Shown: piece by piece, positions 43,824 to 52,085 of the stretch
How the letters are laid out: each line of letters starts with the position of its first letter
Position numbering within the stretch: the stretch's first letter is position 1
Source of the DNA: Paenibacillus spiritus
Lineage (GTDB): Bacteria > Bacillota > Bacilli > Paenibacillales > Paenibacillaceae
Length of the DNA: 64,000 bases
Assembly (NCBI RefSeq): GCF_008710135.1
Contig: NZ_VYKK01000026.1
Span: forward strand, 32,382-96,381
Direction: 5' to 3'
The notes under the pieces: generated by a model
The model's input: only the letters and a program-made list of their open reading frames with translations
The model's database searches: none
What the model was told of the DNA's origin: nothing
Program-made: the position numbers and the translations under genes

Positions 43824-45410
43824 TCAATTAGCCTCCTTAAGACTGTCCATGATTTTTTGAGACAACAGATCCGACGTGTAGTAGTTGAAGAAATCCGAGA
43901 TCTTCAGATTGACGTTGAACGTCTCCCTGACCCGTTTCTTGAATTTGACCAGCAGCGTGGAATCCATCCCGAGGTCAAAAAAGCTCTCCGCCGCCGGCAC
44001 CTTCTCCTCGCCGATCAGCTCCGAGACGATCCGTCCGACGCGGCCGCTGAGGCCGCTGTCCGCCAGAGGCCGCTCTGCCGGTTCATCCGGCGGAGCGGCC
44101 GGGTTAACCGGCGCAGACGCCGGGGCAGCCGGGACGGACGCCTGCCGCGCGGCGGCCGTTCTCAGCGGCTCGGCGGCCGCTTCCCAATCGTCCCGGCACA
44201 GCGCCTGCACCGTCCGGGCGAAGGAGCCGGTCAGCAGGTCCAGCTCTTCTTCGCCGTATTCCGCCGATTGAACGGTCAGCTGGAGGCTCTGCCCTGCGGT
44301 GTCGTGATAGACCGAGAAGTGCAGACCGTACTTCTCGTCCCGGTAGCCCTCGGCTTCCTCCAGGGTGACCTCCCGCGCAGCGTCGAGCACTTTGGAGATC
44401 AGGCTGCCGGATTTGTAGTCGAACACGAGATCCCGGTAAATATTCAGCCGGTCCATCGCTTCTCCGGCGAATCCGGCTGCGCTCTCCCCGCGGCCTGCCG
44501 CCAAGGTGCGTCGCTGAATCTCGGCCAGCCCCGGCTCCAGGCTCTCCCCCGCTCCGAATTCCTGATGGAACGGAATCAGCCGGGCGAAGCTGCCGAGCGT
44601 CCGGTACTGCGCCGGACTCCGTCCCAGCGCCGGGTAGGCCAGGTAGGCCCCGGATGTTCCGAGCCAACCGGCAACGCTGACGGCGAAGGCGGACAGGACG
44701 AGCGTGAAATCCGAATACCGCCGTCCCTCTCCCCGTCTATAGGGAATCTCCAGCTGACGGCTGAATCCGGCAGCCGCGGTGCGGCTCCGTTTCCCGGCCA
44801 GCGCTTCCCTGAACCGGCCGTAACCGCCGAAGTCCGGTTCCGCTTCTTCGGAAGCGCCGGCGGACTCCGCCGCTGCGGACACGGGCGTTCCCAAGGCCGC
44901 TTCCTGCCGCGCCGCCGGGGTCAGCGAAGTCAGCGAAGTCAGCGAAGTCGGCTTGTCCGCTTCCCCGTAATACGCTTGCAGCAGATCCTCCAGGAACAGC
45001 CGGACACTGAAGCCGTCGAACAGCGCGTGGTGCAGATTCAGGAACAGGTAATCGGCCTCATCCTCCGCAGACCGGCAGAGCAGCGCCCGGACCCATTCTT
45101 CGTCCTCCACCGCGATCAGACGCTCTGCGGCAACCCGGTCCTTGTCCAACTTATCGAAGACGCGGATCTCGATCAGGGGGCACGCCTCCCGCACCTGCCT
45201 AAAGAAGCGGCCTGATCCGTTCTCTTCGCTGAAGCGGAAGGAGGTCCGGAAGATCTCAAGCTGCTCAAAATAGCGGTTCAGCAGACTGTACATCCGGGAA
45301 AGGTCAAGCCCCTGGCCGAAGCGGATGAACAGCGGAATGTTGTAGGCGCCGCGGTTCTCCAGGCAGGCGGCCAGAATGCGGGCTTCATTGTCGCTAGCTG
45401 GCTTGAACAT
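43824..45410 (-). CDS. NRPS condensation-PCP didomain
   Basis: 528-residue protein. ATG at 45410 follows GGAGGAG and overlaps the upstream gene by 17 bases. Condensation domain 1-425 with the catalytic LHHALFDGFS (His127, His128, Asp132, Gly133). An Ala/Pro-rich linker (about 430-455) leads to a PCP with FFDLGMDSTLL (Ser484). There is no adenylation domain, so its PCP must be charged in trans or pass a chain on. A short TSL repeat at about residues 154-163 lies between the two condensation lobes and is encoded by 9-bp tandem repeats. It precedes the AT gene and may hand the chain to the PKS. Confidence 0.92.
   Translation of the reverse strand: MFKPASDNEARILAACLENRGAYNIPLFIRFGQGLDLSRMYSLLNRYFEQLEIFRTSFRFSEENGSGRFFRQVREACPLIEIRVFDKLDKDRVAAERLIAVEDEEWVRALLCRSAEDEADYLFLNLHHALFDGFSVRLFLEDLLQAYYGEADKPTSLTSLTSLTPAARQEAALGTPVSAAAESAGASEEAEPDFGGYGRFREALAGKRSRTAAAGFSRQLEIPYRRGEGRRYSDFTLVLSAFAVSVAGWLGTSGAYLAYPALGRSPAQYRTLGSFARLIPFHQEFGAGESLEPGLAEIQRRTLAAGRGESAAGFAGEAMDRLNIYRDLVFDYKSGSLISKVLDAAREVTLEEAEGYRDEKYGLHFSVYHDTAGQSLQLTVQSAEYGEEELDLLTGSFARTVQALCRDDWEAAAEPLRTAAARQASVPAAPASAPVNPAAPPDEPAERPLADSGLSGRVGRIVSELIGEEKVPAAESFFDLGMDSTLLVKFKKRVRETFNVNLKISDFFNYYTSDLLSQKIMDSLKEAN
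44920..44949. repeat. 9-bp in-frame tandem repeat inside a condensation domain
   Basis: GTCAGCGAA occurs three times in tandem (44920, 44929, 44938), followed by GTC. It encodes repeated Thr-Ser-Leu in the C-PCP protein, in a surface loop outside the catalytic motif. Length changes would stay in frame. Confidence 0.85.
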
Positions 45411-46998
45411 GGTCCACAATCTCCTCCAAGGTGCACCGGAACAGCAGGTCAAGGTCAAGCTCGTAGCCCTTGCCGCCCAGCTCCCATATAATTTCCATCG
45501 CTTGGATGGAGTCGCCGCCGAGGTCCAGGAAGGTCTTGTCCGGAACAACCGGGCTGCGCAGCACTTTCTCCACAACGCCGAGAATGTCGGTGCCAGCATC
45601 GGCGGCGGCTTCCGCCTCCTCCCGGATGGCGGTCAGCGCCTTGGCATCCGTCTTGCCGTTGCCGTTCATCGGAACCTGAGCCGCATACTTGACTGAAGGG
45701 ATCATATAGTGCGGCAGCCGGCTCTTCAGATGGCTGCGCAATCCCTCCGGCTCGACGTCGTCGGTAATCAGCAGAATCAGCCGGCTTCCGTCATAGTGGG
45801 CGACGCAATCCCTGCGAAGTCCATAGGCTTGGGCGCAACGCTCGATTTCGCCGAGCTCCACGCGGTACCCCGCGATTTTGACCTGACGGTCCCTGCGCTC
45901 CACGTAGACCAGATTTCCGTCCCGATCTTCGTACACGCTGTCGCCTGTCCGGTAGTAGCGGACGCCTCCGATCACCAGAATCGCCTTCTCATTCGCTTCC
46001 GGCTCTCCGATGTACGCCCGCATCAGCCCGGAATCGGCGATTACCAGCTCGCCGGGCTGTCCGGGAACGGCCGGTACGCCCTCCTCATTCAGGACCAGAA
46101 GACGTCCGCCGTCGAAGCTCTGCCCGATCGGAATCTCGGTCTCGTCGCCGCGGACGGCGTACCGGGTGGCAAATACGGTCGTTTCGGTCGGCCCGTATAC
46201 GTGCAGAACCCGGGAACTGCGGGCGGCCCGCTTCAAATGGTCGGCAGAGCCCCGCTCTCCGCCCGTCAGGATCAGCTCCAGCCGGGACAGCGCCTCCGGA
46301 CATTCGTCCACGTAGAGATTGAACAGCCGGGTAGTCAGGAAGGCGGTATCCAGCTCGGCGAGAATCGCGGGCAGCAGATCGAAGTCCAGACTCTCCTCCT
46401 TGTCCACCATCCGGAGCGTCATGCCGTTGAGAAGTCCGCCGAACAGCTCGTACACCGAGGCGTCGAATTCAAGCGGGGCGAACTGGCCCATGACCGTTCC
46501 GGCGTAGAACTCGGCGTGGCCGGCGATTTTGCGGATCGACCGGTCTTCGATGGCTACCGGCTTCGGCTCGCCCGTGGACCCCGATGTGAAGATGACGTAC
46601 AGCAGACTGTCCTCTTCCCGGATCGCCGGTTCGGGGAGTACCTCTTCCGCCAGGCCCGAAGCGGTCAGCCGGCGGAACTCGGCGCTCCCGAGCACCGCCT
46701 TCGCCCCCACCTTGCTGCGCATCAGCGTTCTCCGGTGTTCGGGATAATCCGCCGGGATGACACAGTAGGCCGCTCCCGACCGGACAATGCCGAGCAGCAG
46801 CACGATCGCCTCCAGCTTGTTGGCGGTCTCCACGCTGACCACATCGTTCTTGCCAAGGCCCATCCGGCGAAGCTCGCTCCCGATTGCGCGGGTCCATTCG
46901 TCCAGCCTGCGGTAGGTAATATGGCCAAGATTCCCGGTAATCGCTACAGATTCCCGTTGTTTCGCGAATATTTCATCGAATTTCTCGAGCAAGTTCAC
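45394..46998 (-). CDS. NRPS adenylation-PCP didomain, Ile/Val-like specificity code
   Basis: 534-residue protein; GTG start at 46998 after AGGAGGAAG. Core motifs: A3 YVIFTSGSTGEPKPV, A4 PLEFDASVYELFGG, A5 LHVYGPTETTVF, A7 YRTGDSV, A8 ERRDRQVKIAGYRVELGEIE, A10 NGNGKTDAK. PCP: FLDLGGDSIQAM (Ser497). Reading the pocket by hand gives D-A-Y-F-L-G-V-V-F-K, seven of ten the same as a known Ile code (DGFFLGVVYK), so a branched aliphatic amino acid is likely. It overlaps the preceding condensation gene by 26 bases and the following C-PCP gene by 17. Confidence 0.93.
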   Translation of the reverse strand: MNLLEKFDEIFAKQRESVAITGNLGHITYRRLDEWTRAIGSELRRMGLGKNDVVSVETANKLEAIVLLLGIVRSGAAYCVIPADYPEHRRTLMRSKVGAKAVLGSAEFRRLTASGLAEEVLPEPAIREEDSLLYVIFTSGSTGEPKPVAIEDRSIRKIAGHAEFYAGTVMGQFAPLEFDASVYELFGGLLNGMTLRMVDKEESLDFDLLPAILAELDTAFLTTRLFNLYVDECPEALSRLELILTGGERGSADHLKRAARSSRVLHVYGPTETTVFATRYAVRGDETEIPIGQSFDGGRLLVLNEEGVPAVPGQPGELVIADSGLMRAYIGEPEANEKAILVIGGVRYYRTGDSVYEDRDGNLVYVERRDRQVKIAGYRVELGEIERCAQAYGLRRDCVAHYDGSRLILLITDDVEPEGLRSHLKSRLPHYMIPSVKYAAQVPMNGNGKTDAKALTAIREEAEAAADAGTDILGVVEKVLRSPVVPDKTFLDLGGDSIQAMEIIWELGGKGYELDLDLLFRCTLEEIVDHVQAS

Positions 46999-48214
46999 CG
47001 CTCTCTTCCTCCTCTTGAGCGCAGTTCTCCAGAACCTCATCCAGGATGCCGAGAAGCTGCATCATCTGGGACGGTTCGTACTTACTGCGGTTGTATTCAA
47101 TCTCTGCCTTGGCTTCTTCGCCTTCCCGGCAGACCCGGATATAAATATCGAACTTGCTCAATCGGTCCGCCGGAATGAAGCGCATCCGGCGGAACAGATT
47201 CTCCTCATAGGAATACACGATGGCATATTCCATGCGGCTTCCCGCGCCTTCTTCGGCCTCCGGCTCCCGTCTGAGACCGGGCAGCTGCCCGGCAAAGATC
47301 CGCTTCATCCGCTCTCCCGGGCTCTCCGCCTCCCCGATCACTCCGGGGATAATCCGGACATGGCAGCCGACATCGCGGAAGCTTCCGAACGCCATGCGCC
47401 AGTTGCCGATAACACCGTAGACGGCGCCTTCGCCGCAGCGGCGGACAGCTTCCTCCACCGCTGCCTGGCAGACCGCATTGCGGGAGACGCCGAGTCTCCG
47501 GGCGATCCGCTCCACCCGCTCCCACCGGCTCCCGGTGAGCGGAAGGCATACCCGGTCTGCGGCCGGCGAACCGCCCTTCCCCGCAGGAGGAATCCGGGCG
47601 GCTGCGGGCTCTTCCCTGCCGGAACCTCCGCCGGAATCTCCGCCGGAGCCCCCGCTGAAGCCCCCGAATGAGCCGGAGCTCGTCCCGCATGACGCCTCCA
47701 GATCGCTTACCCGGAGGTAGCTCTCGAAGTCCCGGCCTCGCGGCCCCGGCGGGCGGCCGGCCAGCCGGGCTTCCAGCGTCTCCTCCAGATTGCGGATGCC
47801 CAGGCCGTCGATGCAGATATGGTGGAACTCCAGATACAGATAGCGCCGGTTCCCGTCCTCCAGGAACTGGAGCCTCCACGGGTATCCGTCCGCGGGATCA
47901 ACCGAAGCGGTGGACGAGCGGATATAGCTGACAGCGTCGCCGCATTCCTTCACTACGGAAATTTCCAGCGTGTCCGCTTCGAGCGGAACATGCCGCTGGA
48001 TGAAGCTTCGGCTCTCCGGAAGGTAGCTGTAGCGGACCTGGAGGGCCGGATAATGAAGCAGCGTATCGGTCACAGCCTGACGAACGTCTTCATAGGACTC
48101 GTTCTCCCGCAGCGGGTACAGCAGCGGCAGCCGGTACAGCGGCAGCTTGCCGCATATGTACATGTTGCGCTGCAGCTGGGTCAGCGGGCTGCATTCAGGC
48201 CCGGGCTCGTTCAT
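46973..48214 (-). CDS. Stand-alone NRPS condensation domain with a Gly-Ser linker
   Basis: 413-residue condensation protein. The catalytic motif is EFHHICIDGLG (His131, His132, Asp136, Gly137). Between the two lobes, residues about 175-205 are an extreme Gly/Ser stretch (FGGFSGGSGGDSGGGSG), unusual within a condensation fold. The C-lobe contains GVIGNWRMAFGSFRDVGCHVRIIPG. It has no carrier or adenylation domain and must act between separate proteins, presumably joining the upstream C-PCP-C protein to the A-PCP downstream. It overlaps both neighbouring genes, so it is translationally coupled. Confidence 0.9.
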   Translation of the reverse strand: MNEPGPECSPLTQLQRNMYICGKLPLYRLPLLYPLRENESYEDVRQAVTDTLLHYPALQVRYSYLPESRSFIQRHVPLEADTLEISVVKECGDAVSYIRSSTASVDPADGYPWRLQFLEDGNRRYLYLEFHHICIDGLGIRNLEETLEARLAGRPPGPRGRDFESYLRVSDLEASCGTSSGSFGGFSGGSGGDSGGGSGREEPAAARIPPAGKGGSPAADRVCLPLTGSRWERVERIARRLGVSRNAVCQAAVEEAVRRCGEGAVYGVIGNWRMAFGSFRDVGCHVRIIPGVIGEAESPGERMKRIFAGQLPGLRREPEAEEGAGSRMEYAIVYSYEENLFRRMRFIPADRLSKFDIYIRVCREGEEAKAEIEYNRSKYEPSQMMQLLGILDEVLENCAQEEEESGELAREIR

Positions 48215-50957
48215 GGCGCTCCGCTCCCTCCTCCCGCTGGCCTCTGCCGGCCAGCGCCTCCTCCATCCGGCGGAATAACTCCTCCCCTTCTTCGGGGGTA
48301 TACAGGCTGTCGTCGATGTAGAAATCCAGCCTTCCGGTATGGCGTCCTGCGGTCAGGTTGACGAATAACTGAAACTTCGACCAGCCGCCCAGCTCCACCG
48401 TCTCTTCCAGGATGCCGCCGCGGCCGCTGTCCTCCTGCAGAATCTGGCAGACAATCCGGGGGTAAGCCGCCGGCAGGCCGCTGCGCTGCAGATCATAGAC
48501 GGACGCCGCCTGGTTCAGCCTGGCCGTCCGCAGGCTGCTGCGCAGCACGTCGGGATCGTCCTCCGCGAAGTATACCGGCAGCACGCGGGCGAAGGAGCCG
48601 ATGACCCGGCTGGCGCCGGGAATCACCCGGCCGTGATAGACGGCTCCGATGCTCCCGGACGATCGGCCGAAGAACCGGGCGGCCGTACCGGCCAGAGCGG
48701 CCGCTGCCTCGTATTCCAGCTCCTCCGGTCCCAGGCCTTCCGTGTCCAGCGTCCAGCTCCGCAGCCTGTACCGGCCCTGTCCGAGTCCTTCCCGGCCCAG
48801 GCTGCCGCCGCTCTCCGCCGCCGCTCCTTCCGGCAGTCTCCAGCGGCGCACCGCGGCGGCAATCTCGCTCTCGTACGCCTCCGCCAGCTCCCGGTACTGA
48901 ACCGGTCGGAGCGCTTGTCCCCGGTAAGCCTCGGCAATCTGATCCAGCAGAACGCCGATGCCGTGATGGTCAATCAGCAGATGATGCAGATGAAGGTAGA
49001 AGTACCAGCCGTTCTCCCGGGCGGCGCGGACGATCTTCATGTCCCACAGGGCTCCGCCCGCTCTCGGGCTGATCGTCTTGCGCTGCCGCTCCAGATCGGC
49101 GAGGCTCTCCAGCTCCAGGACCGGAAGTTCAACCTCCTCCCAGGCTCCTGCCGTCGCCGTGACTTCTCCTCCGCCATACGCGAAGGCGGTGAAGAAGATT
49201 TCATTGCTCCGGATCGTCTCCTGAACCGCCCGGCGGAATGAGCCGGGTTCCATATCCCTGCCGAGCCGGAAGGCGTAGCGGACATCATAGAGGTCGGAGT
49301 GGAGAAAGCGGAAGCTGTCGATGAAGATGGCAGTTCCGAATCCCGGCAGCCGGTACTGCCGGGGGGCTTCCGGAAGCTTGGAGTCCGCAGGCGGCCCGGT
49401 CTCCAGGGCGGCGGCGGCTTCCAAGTCCGCTTCCGCCCCGCCGGCCAGCTGCTTCAGCCGGTTCTTGAGGTCGCCGAGAGTATGGGAGTCATAGACATCA
49501 TGGTAGGTCAGCTGGATGCCCCAGCTTTCGTAGGCTTCGGTAATCAGATAGGCAATGTCAAACGAGGTGAGAACCTCCATCAGAAGGTCCGAATCCGCGC
49601 CGCGCCCCAGCAGATTGCTTAAGGTCCGGGTGACGGAGGATGCGGGGGCGGAGCGGAGCGGCGTTCTGCCTGCCGCGGCGGGCGGAAGCGGTTCGCTCCC
49701 GGGCGATTCCGGCGATCCGTCTGCCGCTTGGGCGGACGCTTCGCCCGCCGCCGGGTCGGTCGCCATGCCGCTCCCAAGCGGCGACCGAAGCCGCTCGTCG
49801 GGGTCAGCCCGGTCCAGCGCCAGCAGCGCCGGCTCCAGCTGTTCGCTCACGCGGCGGACCCGCGGACAATCGCAGCGGAATTCGAGGGACAGGCCGTCTT
49901 CATACTCATTGAATTGAAGATGGTTGTCATACTTGTACAGATAGCTTCCCAGCGTCAGGCCGAGGAGATAAGCCGACTCCCGGAGCGGGTCGGCCATCTT
50001 CGTGTAGGAGAGCACGAAGTCATAGCCGCCGGCTCCAAGCAATTCCATATACTCGCCATAGGACAGGCCCTCCGAGCCGGTCATTCCGTGGAGACACTGC
50101 CGGAGCATGCCTCTGGCATTCGCCGCGAAGCCGGCGGACTCGTCCAGCCGCAGCACACAGGGCGCCACATCCGTGAAGTTGCCGACGCTGCCGCTCTGGA
50201 TTCTCGGGTCCCGGCGGGACACCACGACTCCGGCGATGCTCTCCTTCTGTCCGGTCAGCAGCGCCGCCGTGAAGGCCGAGACGGCGAAGCGCGTCGTCCT
50301 CCACTTCTTCGCCAGCGAGCCGAGCGCCGTCCAGGCCTCCGGCGACAGCCGGATGGAGCCGTAGGCGGGATTCTCCAGCCGTTCCCGTTCCGGTTCCCGG
50401 CCCCTCTGAGCCCGGGCGAAGTCTTCCCGGAAGCGGGCCTTCTGCCGCTCGGCCCCCTCGTCTCCCCGCGCCGGCGGCTGGGGAGACCAGCCTCCCGCGT
50501 CTTCCGGGGAGGGAAGGCCCCCGCCCGCCAGCCGCCGCTCCAGCGCAGCGGCGAACTGGCCGAGCGAGTCGCCGTCGAAGACCAGATGGTGGATCAGAAA
50601 TTCCAGACGTCCCCGCTCCGGGTCATAGTAGTACCGGGCGAGCGGTCCCCCGCCGAATAGATCCAGCTTCTCCCCTTGAAGCGTCGTCCCGCTCCGGAAT
50701 CCTTCGCCGCCTTCGTCCGGCTGCAGGCGGAAGGCGTACCCGGCGCCGTCCTCCGCCCGGGCAACCCGCAGACGGAGCGCTTCATAGAATCCCAGCACAT
50801 CCTCTACGGCGGATTCAACGCCGGACGGGTCCAGACTGCGGCTGAGCTCGAGCTCAAAGTAAATATCATAATTCTTGCGGTGCTTCTCGGCATAGACAAT
50901 CTTCTCATGCAGCGGGTGCATCGCGTACTGCCGGACGCCGCTTCTTACAGGTTCCAT
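48195..50957 (-). CDS. NRPS condensation-PCP-condensation protein with divergent carrier site
   Basis: 920-residue protein, ATG at 50957 with AGAGGAGGAAGG. C1, residues 10-385: LIHHLVFDGDS (His123, His124, Asp128, Gly129). A Ser/Pro/Ala linker at 390-440. A carrier-like domain 440-505 in which FFELGGHSLLAV aligns with DLLMEVLTSFDIAY; Ser465 would carry phosphopantetheine. C2, 535-905: LHHLLIDHHGIG (His658, His659, Asp663, but the motif Gly is His664). No adenylation domain. It is the first biosynthetic gene after the exporter genes and so may start the chain, for example from an acyl donor in trans; this is inference. Confidence 0.88.
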   Translation of the reverse strand: MEPVRSGVRQYAMHPLHEKIVYAEKHRKNYDIYFELELSRSLDPSGVESAVEDVLGFYEALRLRVARAEDGAGYAFRLQPDEGGEGFRSGTTLQGEKLDLFGGGPLARYYYDPERGRLEFLIHHLVFDGDSLGQFAAALERRLAGGGLPSPEDAGGWSPQPPARGDEGAERQKARFREDFARAQRGREPERERLENPAYGSIRLSPEAWTALGSLAKKWRTTRFAVSAFTAALLTGQKESIAGVVVSRRDPRIQSGSVGNFTDVAPCVLRLDESAGFAANARGMLRQCLHGMTGSEGLSYGEYMELLGAGGYDFVLSYTKMADPLRESAYLLGLTLGSYLYKYDNHLQFNEYEDGLSLEFRCDCPRVRRVSEQLEPALLALDRADPDERLRSPLGSGMATDPAAGEASAQAADGSPESPGSEPLPPAAAGRTPLRSAPASSVTRTLSNLLGRGADSDLLMEVLTSFDIAYLITEAYESWGIQLTYHDVYDSHTLGDLKNRLKQLAGGAEADLEAAAALETGPPADSKLPEAPRQYRLPGFGTAIFIDSFRFLHSDLYDVRYAFRLGRDMEPGSFRRAVQETIRSNEIFFTAFAYGGGEVTATAGAWEEVELPVLELESLADLERQRKTISPRAGGALWDMKIVRAARENGWYFYLHLHHLLIDHHGIGVLLDQIAEAYRGQALRPVQYRELAEAYESEIAAAVRRWRLPEGAAAESGGSLGREGLGQGRYRLRSWTLDTEGLGPEELEYEAAAALAGTAARFFGRSSGSIGAVYHGRVIPGASRVIGSFARVLPVYFAEDDPDVLRSSLRTARLNQAASVYDLQRSGLPAAYPRIVCQILQEDSGRGGILEETVELGGWSKFQLFVNLTAGRHTGRLDFYIDDSLYTPEEGEELFRRMEEALAGRGQREEGAERHERARA

Positions 50958-50976
50958 CCGCCTTCCTCCTCTCTCC

Positions 50977-52083
50977 CTAAATATTCTCTGTGCGGACCCG
51001 CATCAGCAGAAGGAACAACAGCGCCGCCAGCACGCCCAGGCTGCCGATATGAAGAGCAATCTCTCCGGCATGCCGGCCGAACCCGCTGAACATCTCGGCA
51101 TTCACCTCGGTGATCCAGTTGGTCGGCAGAATCCGGGCCAGCCGCTGCATGCTCTCCGGCATAATCGAGCTGGGCCACAGCGTCCCGCCCAGCATGGCCA
51201 TCGGCAGACAGACCACCGAGATCAGCAGCCGGCCTGTCGCATTGCCGGTCGTCCGGCTGACGAGAAGGAGCCCGATGCCGGCGGCGACGACGTTCAGCAG
51301 ACCGTAGGCCAGGATCAGCAGCAGCAGCTGAGCCGGCGAGAGAGTCAGTTCGATCCGGAAGACGGCGGTCAGCAGGCCGATCATAATGAGGAACTGCACG
51401 ACGCCGACGACGGCGAACACGGCGGCCGTCTGGATGTAATAGCTTAGCTTGCTGTAGGCGGCAAGCAGAATGCGCTGCGTCGTCGTGTGCACTTTATCTC
51501 CGAGGAAGAGCATCGTGTTCGTCATCGTCAGGAACATGATGATGAAGACGATCATATTGAAGGAGCTCGTCAGCACGACCGCATTCGGGTTGCCCAGGAT
51601 GCTGCGGTGAACCTCGATGGCCGGCTTGGCCTCCGCCGCCTTCTTCAGACTGGCGGCAAAAGCGCCCTCGTCCGGAGCATTGCGCGCCAGCGTCTGCATC
51701 ACCGACAGCACACTGTTGATCTTGACCTCGAGCGAGCTGGAATTGAAGGACTGCTCCTTCGCGTATTTCAGGGCCGTCACCGCCCCCTTGCCGCTGTACA
51801 CCTCGGACGCCGACTGCGTCAGCACCACGCCGAGATTCGAGCTGCTGTCTGCGGCCCCTTCTTTGGAATCGGCCTGCTTGACGATAACGTCCTGCTTCTC
51901 CAGCATCCCGGTTACATAAGCCCCGACAGCGGCGTCCTTGGCGTACAGCGTCAGCGTTACCTGCTGCGCCTGCTTATACTGCGCCACGACGGAATACGTG
52001 AAGACAATCGGCAGAACGAGAATCAGAATCAGGGTCATCCTGCGTCTGATGATCCGCTTCATGTAGAGTTCGAACACCCGCAT
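50977..52083 (-). CDS. ABC-2 type exporter permease (second of pair)
   Basis: 368-residue membrane protein. One N-terminal helix (ILILVLPIVFTYSVVAQY, about 19-36), then an extracytoplasmic domain to about residue 165, then five helices (VLTSSFNMIVFIIMFLTM; YIQTAAVFAVVGVVQFLIMIG; AQLLLLILAYGLLNVVAAGIGLLLV; and others). This is the ABC2_membrane_3 pattern of drug and peptide exporters. It lies three bases after the first permease gene and 19 bp before the first NRPS gene, so it should export or give self-protection against the cluster product. Confidence 0.9.
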   Translation of the reverse strand: MRVFELYMKRIIRRRMTLILILVLPIVFTYSVVAQYKQAQQVTLTLYAKDAAVGAYVTGMLEKQDVIVKQADSKEGAADSSSNLGVVLTQSASEVYSGKGAVTALKYAKEQSFNSSSLEVKINSVLSVMQTLARNAPDEGAFAASLKKAAEAKPAIEVHRSILGNPNAVVLTSSFNMIVFIIMFLTMTNTMLFLGDKVHTTTQRILLAAYSKLSYYIQTAAVFAVVGVVQFLIMIGLLTAVFRIELTLSPAQLLLLILAYGLLNVVAAGIGLLLVSRTTGNATGRLLISVVCLPMAMLGGTLWPSSIMPESMQRLARILPTNWITEVNAEMFSGFGRHAGEIALHIGSLGVLAALLFLLLMRVRTENI

Positions 52084-52085
52084 CT

